Source: Zasmidium citrigriseum
Lineage: Eukaryota > Ascomycota > Dothideomycetes > Mycosphaerellales > Mycosphaerellaceae
DNA length: 64,000 nt
Assembly: GCA_002786025.1 (NCBI GenBank)
Contig: NHNW01000032.1
Location: 248,001-312,000, forward strand
Direction of reading: 5' to 3'
A program made the translations under genes and the position numbers. The notes under the pieces were generated by a model. That model had not been told where the DNA came from. It ran no database searches and saw only the letters and a list, made by a program, of their open reading frames with translations. Within the stretch, counting starts at the first letter, position 1, and each line of letters starts with the position of its first letter. Below are positions 1 to 11,628 of the stretch, one piece after another.

Positions 1-3000
1 AAGTTCTAGTCTCTATTCCTCGAACGCTTTAATAATAGCGAGTAACTCCTTATCGTAGATATTATAGTTATATTCTTAAGGAGTTATCTTCTTTAATATA
101 TAGGCGACTAGGCGAAGGATACCCTCGTTATTATACTACGATAGTATAGTAGCCGTAACGAAGTTAGAGGCGTTAGTTTCTATAACTATCGCTCTTCTAG
201 GAATAAAATATATAAGTACTATATCGCTAGTAAAGGCTACCTTAAGGGCTACGAACGCTTTCTCGTAGGCGTCCGTCTAGGTAAAAGCTTCTCGCTTATT
301 GTCTGTCTTCCTTATTAGGTTAGTTAGTAGTAGTACGAGCTTCGAGTACCCGCGAACAAAACGTCTATAGAAGTTAGCAAAGCTAAGGAAGGAGAGGATA
401 TCTTTAACTAAGCGAGGCGTTTACTAGGCGTAGATAGCTTCTACTTTAGTAGGGTCTATACGAATACCGTCCGTACCGATAATAAGGCCTAGATACTTAG
501 TTTATTTAACGTAGAACTTGCACTTATCGATATCTAGCTAAAGTCCTATAGCTTAGAGCTTATCGAGTACCTTCTAAACGTAAATAATATATTCTTCGTA
601 GGTATCGCTAAAGATAAGGAGGTTATCGAGGTAGGCGGAGATAAAGTTATCTAGATAATCGCGAAGTAAGTCGTTAATATACGACTAGAACGTACTAGGG
701 GCGTTATAGAGCCTAAATAGTATAATAAGGTACTTAAACTACCTATACCTCGTAGTAAAGGTAGTCTTCTACTTATCGCCTTTAGCGATACGGATATAAT
801 TAAAAGTAGCAATTACGTTAAGCTTTATATACTATTACTTACTAGCTATCTTATTAAGGGTGTCCTAAATTAAGGGTATAGGGTACCTACTCTTAATTAT
901 AAGCTTATTTAACGCTTAGAAGTCTTAATAGACTCGTAACCCGCTACTAGGCTTATAGACTATAAGGACTAGTAAAGCGGCTAAAGATATACTCGGACGA
1001 ATATTTCCCTTCTCTAGCTAATTATCTATCTACTTCTTAATAACTTTATTTTTAATAGTAGATATAGGCTAAGGGCGAATATACGGGAGCTTACTATTAT
1101 CCTTAAGGTAAATCTTATAATCGGTCGGTCGATAAGGTAGTAACTTATTAGCCTCTCTACGTAACTAGATATTAGCCTAGTCCTAATATTCCTTTAGTAG
1201 TCGATCTAGAACGTCTTCGTCCTTATCGCGAGTTTATATAAACTTAGCGATATTAGTAGGAGTATATATAGCGTACGAATAGGCTAGCTATATAGAGTAT
1301 AAAGGAATATCTACGATTAGTACTTAAAGGTAGTAAAGGAAGACTTCTACTCCTTCGCGTTAAGCGTATATACTAAAAGCCTAGGCTCCTACCTCCTCGA
1401 TATTATTATTTCTATCCTAGAAGGATCGAGAAGGTAACCTATCGGTCTGTTTAGTAGAGCGGTATCGATTATAGAAAGGCGTTAGGCGTACGTTACGTAA
1501 GGTAGGGACTAAAACGTCCTTATATAGGCTATAACTATAGTAGCTAGACTAGGTAAAGGTAAGGCGATCGCTTCGCTAGTCCTTATACGGCTAGTACTTA
1601 CGATACTAATTACGGCTAAGCGATACGTCGTATCCTAGGTTAGTAACAAAGTATTTAAGCTTTTCGGTATAGCTACTAATATCTAGATAGATCGAGATAA
1701 AGTAGGTAATAGAGGAGGCGGCTTTAGATATATCTACTAGTCTAAGGGGAATAGGCGTCTTTAATAGTAGTAGGGGAAGCTAGTATTATTACGCGTAGAG
1801 TATATTATAGAAGGAAGCGGTACTACTATTATTAAGAAAGATTATTATATTATAACTATTAATAGTACTAGTAACGATAAAGTATTTATCTATACTTAGT
1901 ATATCGGTCTTGTCTATAGAAGGAATAAAAGAAACTAGTATTAATAATAATAAGGCGTATATACGTTCTTCTTATAATATACTCGAGGGACTACTATTCG
2001 TCGCGCTAGAATAGTAGTTTACGCTTTTCCCGACTCGGCGGCTATAGGCGTAGTAGTCGTAGTAGTAGTAGTAGTAGCGGCTAGAGCTAGAGTCGTCTTT
2101 AGAGGGATATAGCTCGTAGGTCGCTTATACTCGTATAGGGGGTAGGTAGAGTTATTCGGACTATAACTAGTACGACGGTAGCGGTAATAGTAGTTCTTAG
2201 CGTCGAGCTACTTCTTAAGTTCGTTAGTTATATAAGGTATACCTTTAAACTCGTTAGGGCGTTAGCTCTATAGCTTTAAGCCTAAGGGGTTAGCGTTAGT
2301 ATTAGCGTTTAAGCTAGTCTTTTAATTCTTCTAGCCGCTAGTACTAGTGTCCTTCTTTAGCTTATCGCGTAGATATATATCGTCGATAATAGTAGTCTCC
2401 TACTAGAAACGCTAGTAGAGAGCTACTAATTCCTTTAGTAACTCGTAGATCTATATTCTTAATCTAGTCTTATACTTAATATTAAGCTTCTTAAAAAGCT
2501 TACGAGCCTCGAGTAGGTTACCTTATTTACTAGTAATCTTAGGTAGGTAGGCGTCGAGTTTCTAGTACTAAGGATAGAAGTCTAAGAACTTCTTAGTAGC
2601 ACCTATTTCTAGCTTATCTATCTAGTATTAGGTATCGCCTATAGTATTATAGGCGCCGAAGTAGTTATTAAGGAAATCGAGGTAGGCCTTAGCTAAGGTA
2701 AAGTAGCTCTATAAGTTAAACGTCTTACGAAGACGGAGCTAAGGAGGGACTATAGCTTTAATACTACCGTAGGCGACGCTAGTAGTATAGTTAAGGATAA
2801 AGTTAAGGGTAGCTAGTACGTCGCGGAAGCGAGTAATAGTAAGCTTACTACCTAGGGTATCTATCTATTCGTTAAAGGAAATACCCTTACTATCGCTAGA
2901 GAATTACTATAGATTACGAACGTCTCGGCTAGTCTTAAATCTAGTAGATAGCGTAGGGTCGTACTTAACGATACCTTTATCGTTATTATTATCTAAGTCT

Positions 3001-4166
3001 AAGTTAAGTAGGACTACCTTCTTATTCTTACTCTTCTTCTTCTTAGGCTTAGACTTCTTACTCTTCTTATAGGGGTCTCGGCGATAGTACTAGCTACCTA
3101 ACTCGGAGTCGGAATTAGAGGAGAATAAGGAGTCGTCTAGGCTACTACTACGATAAGAGGTATAGCGTCGCGGAGCGGGCTTAGAGCCGTTACGATAGCG
3201 GCGTTCGAGGAAGAGGGAGGAGTCGAAGTATTATAGTAGTAACTACTCTAGATAGTTAGAGGAGCGGCCTCGAGAGCGGCTAGTAGTATACTACTATAGG
3301 GCGTTATACTAGGCCTAAAGTATATCGCGCTCCTACTTAAGCTAGTCGACTTTCGTCTAGAGTTAGAGCTTATTAGCTTCTTCTTACTAGTATACCTTAT
3401 ACTAATCCTTCTTCTTTCCCTTAGTCTTACGAAGCTTCTCGTTAAGGTACTTAATATTATTAAGTACCTTCTCGAACTTCTCCTTATTAAGTTCGTTTAC
3501 CTTATAGAGCGCGATATAGTTAGTAAGGACGTCGCGCTAAATACCTTAAGTCTTTCGTATAAGGAAGTAGATATTATCTAGCTTTTCTCGTACTAGCTAG
3601 ATAAACTACTTAGCGTCGAGGCCTCTAAGTCGGCTTAATAGGATACGAAGGGTATCTATATTACCTTACTAGTTATCGAAGTCGATTATAGTCGTCTATT
3701 ACTAGTCGTTAATATCGTTAGCGGGTAGGAGATATATAAGGTCTAGGGTATTTAGAGTAACTATAGACTCGCTAAGGGGAAGCTCTTCGAGGATTATATC
3801 CTAAGCGGCTTAATACTACTCGAAAGGATCTAGAGCTAGGTTATCGAAAGTAGCCTAAGTATTAGGCGCTAGGTTAAATATAAATAGCGCCGAGTCGCGG
3901 TTAAGGCGCTTCGGTAGCTATAGGTAGGAGATATTAGAAGATATAATAAAATAGGTAATAACTATAGAAAGTACTTAACCTAAGAGTCGCTATAGGACTC
4001 GAGGATACTATTACTATTAAGGAGTAGTAGCGGTTCTAAATACTATTACTATCGAGGAGCGGCGCGAGTATTAGTAAGTACTATCGCTATCGAGGAGTAG
4101 TAGTAGTATCGGAGGACGTCTTAGAAGAGCGTCTAGAGGGTATAGTCGAATATAATATAAGGGGAC
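1..4166 (-). mobile_element. Decayed Ty3/Gypsy retrotransposon, gag-pol (runs off window)
   Basis: Read on the minus strand, 23-60 gives a decayed RNase H segment of the YDKELLAI type, and 616-633 gives a YLDD-type reverse-transcriptase core in which the second Asp reads Asn. Order on the minus strand is reverse transcriptase then RNase H, so integrase would lie left of position 1 and gag should lie at roughly 2-4 kb; I could not confirm gag motifs here. In-frame stops throughout are explained by RIP. A TGTAATA sequence at 4167 beside a G-run could mark an LTR edge, but its direction is ambiguous. The element is dead. Confidence 0.75.
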
Positions 4167-4380
4167 TGTAATAATAGAGTTAGGCGTAAATAGTTTAATA
4201 TTCGACGAGGTATCTAAGAGGAGCGCGAGGAGAGGGAGCTAGATAAAGGACCGCTAAGCCTAGGCGTTAGCGAGATAGCCCGAGCTAAAGTTACGTAACT
4301 AGGCGTAACTTAGGCGTTAAGGTTAGCCTATAATAGTAAGATTTTATCTCGTCCTAGCGATACCTAGTAGTACGTATAGG
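4167..4380. repeat. Possible LTR or spacer between Gypsy and hAT relics
   Basis: The stretch begins TGTAATAATAG right after a GGGG run and holds the 12-base palindrome agttacgtaact at 4289-4300. A related longer palindrome lies at 57885-57908 in the other flank, next to the presumed 3' LTR edge of the right-hand Gypsy element. This suggests LTR sequence, but I found no matching second LTR in the window. Confidence 0.3.
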
Positions 4381-5270
4381 TTTTAATACTTAAGAGCGCC
4401 TTCCCCCTTAAGTACCTTATTAATCGCTTTATCGACGAGCGCTATAATAACCTCTACGAGTTTAAGCTTCTTTATAAGGACTAGTAGATACTAGACGATA
4501 CCCTTTAGTTCTTAATACCCTTTAAGGAAGCTATATTAGATTATAAGGGCGATAATATTACGCTTAAGGAAATATAGATATCTATAGACTACCTCGTTAT
4601 TTACTTCGAGAAGTTATAATATAAGTACTATAATAACCTAGTAATACTTACGGCTATCGCTATAGCTTAGTATATATTTAATAAGTATTACTTAAAAGCT
4701 AACGAGTTACTACTACTAGTTACGGCGGTTCTACTCTACCCCTTATACCGCTAAGCCTATCTTAATAAAGAATAGAAGAAGGCGTAGGTTAAGCTAGGTA
4801 TCGAGCGCGTACGTCGCTTATAGACGACTTACTACTTATACCTACCTACCTCTCCTTACTCCGCCGCTACCTCCGCTAACGATAGTACCTCCGCCGCTAC
4901 CGCTAGTACCTCTAACGAGCTATCTACCTTTAGGCTCTAGAAAGAGCGATAGAAGCGGTAGAAGCTAGCCGTTAGTAACGAGTTCGAGTACTTTATTACT
5001 AGGCTAGTAATTATAGTAGATAAGCCTATATAATAGTAGCTAGAGCCGACGTAGTAGGCTACCTATCTACGCCTCTTACGTATAGCGGTAGACGTACTAT
5101 TAGCTCTAGTAATAAGCGTAGAGGTAGAGCGTATCTTCTTAATAGTATAGAGGTTATTTTTATAGGACCGTCTATTATAGCGGCCTAATAACCTTAAGAA
5201 GAATAAGCTTTAGAAGTTATAGATCTAGAATAACTTCCTTAATAATAGTAACTATAGTAGTAGTAGTAAG
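4380..5270 (+). mobile_element. Decayed hAT-family DNA transposase
   Basis: Plus-strand reading of 4440-5250 gives a recognisable fungal hAT transposase C-terminal half interrupted by RIP stops. At 4560-4780 there is the segment that in living copies precedes the conserved 'LHP..R..Y' region. At 5075-5250 there is the C-terminal dimerisation segment, with a readable VEVERIF core (about 5119-5139) followed by an RxxxxxDRL-like stretch and the NNFLN end. The N-terminal zinc finger and DDE first half were not resolved, and I did not find terminal inverted repeats. Opposite strand to the neighbouring Gypsy relic. Confidence 0.7.
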
Positions 5271-5574
5271 GAAGACTAGACCGCTATCGACGACGACGAC
5301 GACGAGGATCTCTATAGCCTTATACCCCCTCGTAACGCTACTTAATAGACACTAATATAGACTAATATAGATAGACTCTCTACTTAATTAAATCTACTTA
5401 CTTAAGTTACTTAACTTACCGAGAAACGTCGATTACCGCCCTTTCTAGCGTTAGCCAATTAGAGGCCGAGAAACTGCCTACAATTGTCGTAAAATTCTCG
5501 CGTTTAATAGACGCGTTAACGCGATTAATACCTTTAGATCTACCTTCTTTAATAACACCCCCTTCTTTATAAAG

Positions 5575-5636
5575 ATTCTTTATGAAGATAACGTTCTTCA
5601 TAATAAGACAGTATTCGAAGAATTCTTTATGAAGAT
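5575..5636 (+). repeat. 15-base direct repeat at the transposon/gene border
   Basis: The 15-base sequence attctttatgaagat occurs at 5575-5589 and again at 5622-5636, 47 bases apart, exactly between the end of the RIP block and the truncated first gene. It may be a local duplication linked to the break, or chance in AT-rich DNA. Confidence 0.5.
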
Positions 5637-5686
5637 GAAGAGCCTACCCCTTTAACGTGACGTAAAGATGAATATCACCCTCCGAC

Positions 5687-6385
5687 TTGAATTATTCACC
5701 TATCGACAGCTCTGCAAAGGAGCATCTTGCAGAAGACGTCAGAGAGATGCTCCTGGGAGACCTGCTCTACATCGAATCTTTCAGCCTGGAGCTTCGGTAC
5801 CGTCGACGTGGACTCACGAGACCAGCCATGATGGCCTTCTTCTCGGCGATGAACCTCAATTCGGCTTTCCGGCACCAAGGCGCAGTCGCGCTGTCTCCCG
5901 CGCCTCTTGCAGGCGAAACTCAAGCACTCCTGGCTTCCAACATACCAACCGCGAGCTTCGACGAGGTTGTTGAAAAACTGGCATTCATGTACGAGGGTTG
6001 CGACTTCAGCTGGTGCCATCGCGGCACACATACCGCGCACGGCTCAATTTCCATTATGATCCGCCGAAGTACCCAGCTGGAGTTGTCTGTCGATACCGAT
6101 TCCGACATGAGCGACAGCGAGACGCTTGTTGGGTCTACCGACGAGGACGCCAACGTGGACGACAAGCAGAAAGGTGCTTCGGTGACGAAGGACGAGGCGA
6201 CATCTTCCGAGATGGACAACATGACGGATTGCAAGAGGACTACACTCTTGTCGGAGGAAGTGGAAATGGCGGACGAAGACATGGACGTCGATGATCTTAG
6301 CGATGCCGCCGCTCGAGGTTTGACTAGCTCGCTGAGGGAGCTTGAGGGGATGGTTCATCGCGGAATGCGGTCGGTCTCTGTCTGA
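5687..6385 (+). pseudogene. 5'-truncated GNAT-like family member 1
   Basis: The open frame has no ATG at its left end; the first in-frame Met is at 5747. Similarity to family member 2 begins near 5710 at the helix before the GNAT motif and continues through the conserved YIESFSL strand, the acetyl-CoA loop, the SPAPL strand, the helix before the last strand and the SISIMIR strand. It ends in an acidic tail like that of member 2. The whole N-terminal domain that all full-length members carry (about 130 residues) is missing, lost at the border with the transposon block about 240 bases upstream. The acetyl-CoA loop reads RRRGLT instead of the RGKGLA of its neighbour, so the final small residue of the R-x-x-G-x-G/A motif is changed. 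Most likely a broken copy; it could be a 3' exon of a rearranged gene. Confidence 0.75.
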
Positions 6386-7571
6386 ACAATTGCTGGAACC
6401 TTGTGGGACTAGACGGCAAGAGATACAAGCTCTGTTCGGTACGCGTGCATTGCTTTGAGAAGGCGTAATTGGGACTTGGAAACTGAAGGACTTTGGGACT
6501 TGGAGGATTACCATGGCGGGTGCAGGATGTTGAGCTTTCAATGAGGCGTTTATGAGAACTTGTTCAATAGGATCCGGTACCAGTCGCAGTCGCAGCACTC
6601 CCGCTTGAAGACGGCTCCATTCCGGTCCAACAAATGACGCATCGTGCAAGGCAGATCGCTTGCTGTCGTTTGTGTCGACCAGGGCGACCTTCTTACACGA
6701 GATCGCACAGCTTCTCTGAACAGTTTGTTGTGGCATGTAATGTTGCCAGAACCCCTTCTTCGAGTAAAAATCAACTGGGCCCTGCAATAGATACCCACCC
6801 TCGAGCTTTTCTGTCTTTAGCCGATGGGATAGAGGATGCAAATTGAGACTCTTTCCATTCTCCCTCTCCTGATGCTGGATTCTATCTCGTTCCAAAAAGC
6901 CATGGAGCGTGGATATCGGATCCTTCCGTCGGGTCCTCTTCGGTAATTGCGAGCTTAGAGTCCGAACTTTCATGGACTTCATCACCTCTTTTCAAGCCGA
7001 CTTCATCTGCTCTAACGTTTCCCCTTCCACGCCTTCCACGGATACCGCAATATGTGAGCTCTGCTACGTGCGCCCGATAAACGAATCCCAACGAAGAAAG
7101 ATGTCATTGTTGACACAAAGCCCGGACTTCCCTTTGTTGCCATTCCGGGACAGTGGCCGCAAACCTCGCGTGATGCATATGAAGACCCATCGCTCGGTGC
7201 CAGAATCTCAAAAGCTCTGGTAAACGAGCTGCGTGCGAGACATACCTCAAGACGTCAAGCTATACACGTATACCCGTATACGGACTGGACTTACACACGC
7301 TCGGGATGTCGACAAGACCGAGGTCGGCATGCCGTCTACTACACTCGCGGCTCCCAGCAGGGCTCGCGACGGACGATTCGCGGCGAGCGTCGCTGGAGAC
7401 TCGCGCGCGAGATTCTGTTTACAGTGAATGCGCGGTTGCCATGGGCGCTGGTCCTGAAAACTGCCACGCTGTCTCCCACGGCTTCCATCCCAAACAAGCA
7501 AGGAAATAGAGCACCTCATACTCCCGAAACTGAGACGACGACTTCGTTTGCACGCGCAAAACTTCCTTGTC
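6386..7571. other. Intergenic stretch, no gene resolved
   Basis: About 1.2 kb between family members 1 and 2. Open frames on both strands here (including one of 313 codons on the minus strand, half of it antisense to member 1) show no family resemblance or plausible start. I see no RNA gene or repeat. Confidence 0.5.
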
Positions 7572-8786
7572 ATGGCCTTTCCAGCTGTTCCTGCTGCTGG
7601 GCACAACCAGTCGCGGGCCACGAGGGTCGTACCCAACGGCATTCCAAACGCCAGCGCATCCGTTACGCATACCCAGGTCCACCAAGTCAGAGGCGTGGAG
7701 TACGCCATCAGCGCACATGTACAGTGGGTACGTCACGCACCGTATGAATGCTGCGACAAGTTTCACTGCATCTTCACCATCATTGAGGACGGCGAGGAGG
7801 AAAAGGAACTCGGCAAGCTTGAGGCGAAGAGGGTGAAGCGCGGCAAGGGCTCAGCCTGGGTCAAGAAGTTCCTCCGGTGCCCTGAGGACTATGATGGAAA
7901 CATGCTGGAGCACTCCGACACCGAAGACCCGATGACAGACTTGCACAAAGTTCTTCAATTGCTTTACAAGCCGGACGGCAGACCAAAGGACGTACTGGCA
8001 TCTGGGCTGCGGCAGATGCTGAAGAGAGAGAACCTGCACTACATCGAGAGCTTCTCCCTCAAGCCGGAGTATCGTGGCAAGGGTCTGGCTACGCCGGTCA
8101 TGCTCACTTACTTCATGGGACTGCGTATGAACGGCGTCTTTCGCGATCGAGTGAACGGCATCTTGCTCTCACCTGCGCCTCTCCAGGACGAGACGAGCGC
8201 AATGCGCGATGCAGGCGTGTTTGTGAAGCCGTATGATGAGATTGTTGGCGACATCGGTCAGTCATACGGTCGAACTGGCTTCAAGTGGGTGTACCGGGGC
8301 AGGAATCTCGACAATGGTGCTATTTCCATCATGGCCAGGCCAAATACGGATCTCAGCCTGACTGATGATGGGGAGAGCTACCTGTTCCACGAGGACCCGG
8401 AGGACGCTGCTTCTGAGGACGACGAGATGATGGACACTGGCGATGAAGAAGAACAAGAGGCTGACGATGAGAGCATGGAGGACTCTGAATCTGAAGAAGA
8501 CGACAACGAAATGGACGAAGACTACCCCGGCGAGGAAGGCGAGGAGGATGAGACTGACGAAGAGATCGATATTGAGGAGGAGAAGAAAGAAATTCGCAAG
8601 CGCCAGCGTCGACGAATCACGGTGATGCGCAAAGTAGCCGACAACGAGGCGCGGATGCTCAAGTGGCAATACAACCCCGATCCTCAGCCAATGGATCGCT
8701 TCGACACGGACCCAAATCACTACCCACCTGGCACGAAGTGGTTTCAGACGCGCCAGCCCCAGAAGGACTATTACATTCCACGGTAG
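7572..8786 (+). CDS. GNAT-like family member 2, acidic tail
   Basis: A 404-residue intronless protein. The longer open frame begins at a TTG, so the start is set at the first ATG (gtcATGG context). Residues about 35-110 form the family's N-terminal domain. A helix follows (LHKVLQLLYKPDG), then the GNAT core: strand HYIESFSL, acetyl-CoA-binding loop RGKGLA at about residue 168 (matches R-x-x-G-x-G/A), helix, strand ILLSPAPL, and the closing SISIMARP strand. Residues about 260-345 are a strongly acidic Asp/Glu tract followed by a basic KRQRRR patch, which could act in nuclear targeting or histone binding. GNAT enzymes transfer an acetyl group from acetyl-CoA to an amine; the substrate here cannot be read. 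Closest in layout to the truncated member 1 and to member 3. Confidence 0.85.
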   Translation: MAFPAVPAAGHNQSRATRVVPNGIPNASASVTHTQVHQVRGVEYAISAHVQWVRHAPYECCDKFHCIFTIIEDGEEEKELGKLEAKRVKRGKGSAWVKKFLRCPEDYDGNMLEHSDTEDPMTDLHKVLQLLYKPDGRPKDVLASGLRQMLKRENLHYIESFSLKPEYRGKGLATPVMLTYFMGLRMNGVFRDRVNGILLSPAPLQDETSAMRDAGVFVKPYDEIVGDIGQSYGRTGFKWVYRGRNLDNGAISIMARPNTDLSLTDDGESYLFHEDPEDAASEDDEMMDTGDEEEQEADDESMEDSESEEDDNEMDEDYPGEEGEEDETDEEIDIEEEKKEIRKRQRRRITVMRKVADNEARMLKWQYNPDPQPMDRFDTDPNHYPPGTKWFQTRQPQKDYYIPR

Positions 8787-9541
8787 ACATGTCTAGAGCT
8801 CGATGGGAAACAATGGAGGGATGTGCAGGTGGGGTTGAGAGACGACCTGGGCATGGATAAAGCCGTGTACAATAGCGTTCACTGCAAGAAGTATGGTCGA
8901 TGTTGGGCAAGCCTGGGCCAGGAAGCTGTATGTGCAACTCCTGATGAATAATTTGGGAAATTGGAGTAGCTACACTCTTTCGATAATGAAATGTTCGATA
9001 TCATGTTCTACTTGAAGCACTGAAGCACTTTTTCCACAATGCCTGATCAAGTACCCCGTAGAGGACATGTCAGATATACAATCCGTTGAGTCTTCCTCTG
9101 CATGCCTTTCTTAGATCCTTTGTATACCTTATGTGATCTGTGCCCAACGTGGCCGAGACAGTCGCCTTTGAGACATTCCTGTAGCGTAGGCTGCCGGTCA
9201 TGATGCGACACCGCCAGACACATATATGGCTGGGGGTCAGTCACACAGAAGCGCTATATACATCATCATGTATAAGCTCTTGATCAATTTATATACTCCA
9301 TCTCCACGCCAGCGATGGAGATGGAAAGTGGTGTTCGCATGTGAATTCGCGCTAGCTTAGCGCGAAACTCTAAATCGCTCCTGCCATGTACAGGTCGCCC
9401 CGCGCGACTCAAAGTCAACACAACTGCGCAAAAGTCTCAACCTCAACAGCCGCCTCACATTCAGACCCGAAGGTACCATTTCGCCGACAGACCTGTAAAC
9501 GCATTCCCAGAAGGAAATTCGCACCATATTCCTCACTCATA
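8787..9541. other. Intergenic stretch upstream of family member 3
   Basis: No gene seen. It holds an AT-rich TATA-like site at 9288-9296 and an in-frame 52-codon upstream extension (from ATG 9386) of the next gene, which may or may not be translated. Confidence 0.5.
9288..9296 (+). promoter_or_regulatory. Possible TATA box for family member 3
   Basis: The sequence ttatatact lies about 90 bases before the first in-frame ATG at 9386. Single sites of this kind are weak evidence in fungi. Confidence 0.3.
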
Positions 9542-11404
9542 ATGTCTCCATCCAGCGCAACGCCCTCGTCCCTCTCCACATCCAGCCACATCACCCTCGA
9601 CGGCGACTTCAACAGTCGTGGCTGCAAGGTCAACGGCAAGCAATACACCATCTTCGCCAACTTAAACGTCTACAAGAGCAAGCGCATTACCTGCTGCACG
9701 CGCTACGAATGCGACCTCACCATCATGGACGCAACAAACCAGCGCCTTCCATTTGGACGAGTCATCGCGCACACCATCGACAAGACCGTGCCCGCCGGCC
9801 GAAGCCAGCGGGCTCCACCTGTCTGGGCGACCAAACTCTTGCAGAAGCCGGTCGCCTACGCTGGTGATGAGACGCTCCATGCTGGGGAGGGCGACGAGAT
9901 GTCCGACACGCAGAAGATGTTCCAGCTTCTCTTTGACAGCGTCACGCACAAAGCAAAGAAACAAGTCGGCGAGGACAATGCGCATCTCCTCGATGGCGAC
10001 CGGATCCATTACATTGAGCAATTCCGACTTGGGCCAGAGTGGCGTGGAATGGGCCTTGCGAAACCAGCGATGCTCACTTACCTCCAGACTCTTGACACCA
10101 TGGAAGAGAACGGACATCAGGGTGTGATTGTTCTGGCACCGGCACCCATCGCCAGCGAGACGGAGAGCAAGGAGGCTGCTGGGAGGAAAGTGAGATCCTG
10201 GCTCGAGTCGAAGAAGCAGATTGTCGCCTCATACGAGAAGTCTGGGTTTGAGATGCTTTTTGACGAGAATCGAGGCATTGAGAATGCCATCTCTGTCATG
10301 ATTCGGACGACCACGCAAGTCAACGACGACACGGAGAGTGAGGCCAGCGAATACGATCAAATGGTATCAAAGTCCAGCAGCGTCTCCCTGGACGAGACTC
10401 CACGCCCAGCCCGAGAAGACGACCTTGCGTTGTATCCACTGAACTTGAGCAAGAACGAAGACCGAGCGTACAAGCAAGCTTTCGACGCAATCTCGAGATC
10501 AGATCGAGAAGACAGTGCTGCTGGAGAGACAAATAGTGCCCTCGACGGCAGTGACGAGCTCGGGGAGCGCACGCCGACTTTGATCAACAACGAAGGCTCT
10601 CCAAGATCCGAGGCAGGACACTTGGAGGAAGGGACCAGGAGTCGTCGACGCCAGGATACGACTACTGTGGACAGCTCCGAGCTTTCCATTCTTGAGAGCG
10701 ACGACGAGAGACTCGTGGCGTACGAAGCCGAGCGTAGGAGTCAGGTGAACAAAACAAGAGCATTGAAGTCTGGTCGGCGCAGAAAGCTTCCCTGGCCGAC
10801 GGAAGAAGACGACAGCTCCCTCCTTTCGTCGATTGCCAGCAGCTGTTCGGCTGTCGAGAGGGCTCGCCAGACACGCACTGATACGAGTTCTGATCTCATT
10901 GAAGACATCGATAGCGATGGAGATACGGTAATTGTCGTCGTTCATAGAAAGACGTCGGCCGCCCAACCCAAGCGGACAGATCTCACAGATCTGCTAGCCG
11001 AAAATGAAGACCTTGAAAACCAGGAAGACAGCGATGACGACGCCACTGTCATGCCGGACTCGGAGGAAGAGCTCAGCGATGACGATGATGACAGTGTCGA
11101 CGATGATAGCGACGAAGACTATGAACCAGACGTTCTGCCTCGCGACAGCCACGTACGCATCAAATCTAAGTGCGAGAGGGCCAAGCTGGAAGAGTACATC
11201 AACGATCCCGACCCGACGACCGGAATCTTCAACAAAAGCTTGACGGTCACATACCTGTGGAACAATGAGAGGTGGCTGCTCAGCGACGAGACGCTACCAG
11301 AATGGGTTGATTGGACGAAGTTGAAGGATGGAAACGAATGGGTCGACTGGAATCGCGCGATGCAGATCCGGGCTCGTCTACTGCAGATTCATGGGCTGAT
11401 TTGA
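9542..11404 (+). CDS. GNAT-like family member 3, long acidic tail
   Basis: A 620-residue intronless protein if begun at ATG 9542 (A at -3), giving the Ser/Thr-rich N-terminus seen in other members. The frame is open back to ATG 9386, which would add 52 residues. The N-terminal domain (about residues 20-110) contains the family's D-K signature (IDKTVP). The GNAT core follows, with strand HYIEQFRLGP and acetyl-CoA loop RGMGLA at about residue 168, the same position as in member 2. After the closing VMIRTTT strand comes a tail of more than 320 residues that no other member has. It is rich in Ser, Asp and Glu, with a dense acidic run near residues 535-570, then a Trp-rich end (about 575-620). The tail looks disordered and has no domain I recognise. 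The acidic character suggests a chromatin or nuclear role, as an inference only. Confidence 0.85.
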   Translation: MSPSSATPSSLSTSSHITLDGDFNSRGCKVNGKQYTIFANLNVYKSKRITCCTRYECDLTIMDATNQRLPFGRVIAHTIDKTVPAGRSQRAPPVWATKLLQKPVAYAGDETLHAGEGDEMSDTQKMFQLLFDSVTHKAKKQVGEDNAHLLDGDRIHYIEQFRLGPEWRGMGLAKPAMLTYLQTLDTMEENGHQGVIVLAPAPIASETESKEAAGRKVRSWLESKKQIVASYEKSGFEMLFDENRGIENAISVMIRTTTQVNDDTESEASEYDQMVSKSSSVSLDETPRPAREDDLALYPLNLSKNEDRAYKQAFDAISRSDREDSAAGETNSALDGSDELGERTPTLINNEGSPRSEAGHLEEGTRSRRRQDTTTVDSSELSILESDDERLVAYEAERRSQVNKTRALKSGRRRKLPWPTEEDDSSLLSSIASSCSAVERARQTRTDTSSDLIEDIDSDGDTVIVVVHRKTSAAQPKRTDLTDLLAENEDLENQEDSDDDATVMPDSEEELSDDDDDSVDDDSDEDYEPDVLPRDSHVRIKSKCERAKLEEYINDPDPTTGIFNKSLTVTYLWNNERWLLSDETLPEWVDWTKLKDGNEWVDWNRAMQIRARLLQIHGLI

Positions 11405-11628
11405 GCGGGTCTAACAATAGCCCTCGTCGGCTTTCAGGAGACAAGGAGATTTCTTGTAGGTTGAATGATTCTTTCTTTTCGTGACATTCTCAATGCCCTC
11501 CTGATTTCTCTGTTTGCGAGTCGATATAGACCAACCTTGTGCCAGACACGCTGAGTGCGAGAAGTCTAACATACGCATAGTCTTTCCTTGCTTTCCTTTC
11601 TTTGCTGTTTTACTATTCTTCAGGCCTG

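Larger units (their letters stand above)
1..5440. repeat. RIP-mutated transposon block (left)
   Basis: The dinucleotides CA and TG are almost absent (none in the first 300 bases), while TA is very frequent and CG is retained. This is the expected outcome of repeat-induced point mutation in ascomycetes, which turns CA into TA on either strand. Because TG is lost, ATG codons vanish and CAA, CAG and TGG codons become stops, so no reading frame of useful length survives. CA and TG return abruptly near 5450, which I take as the edge of the block. It contains the Gypsy and hAT relics listed separately. Confidence 0.9.

Noticed and set aside
2000..2110. Gag zinc knuckle in the left Gypsy relic
   Set aside because: The minus-strand translation has Tyr residues that could be former Cys, but the spacing does not match C-x2-C-x4-H-x4-C.
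6044..6985. 313-codon minus-strand frame
   Set aside because: Its first third is antisense to family member 1, and the rest has no plausible composition, start or similarity.
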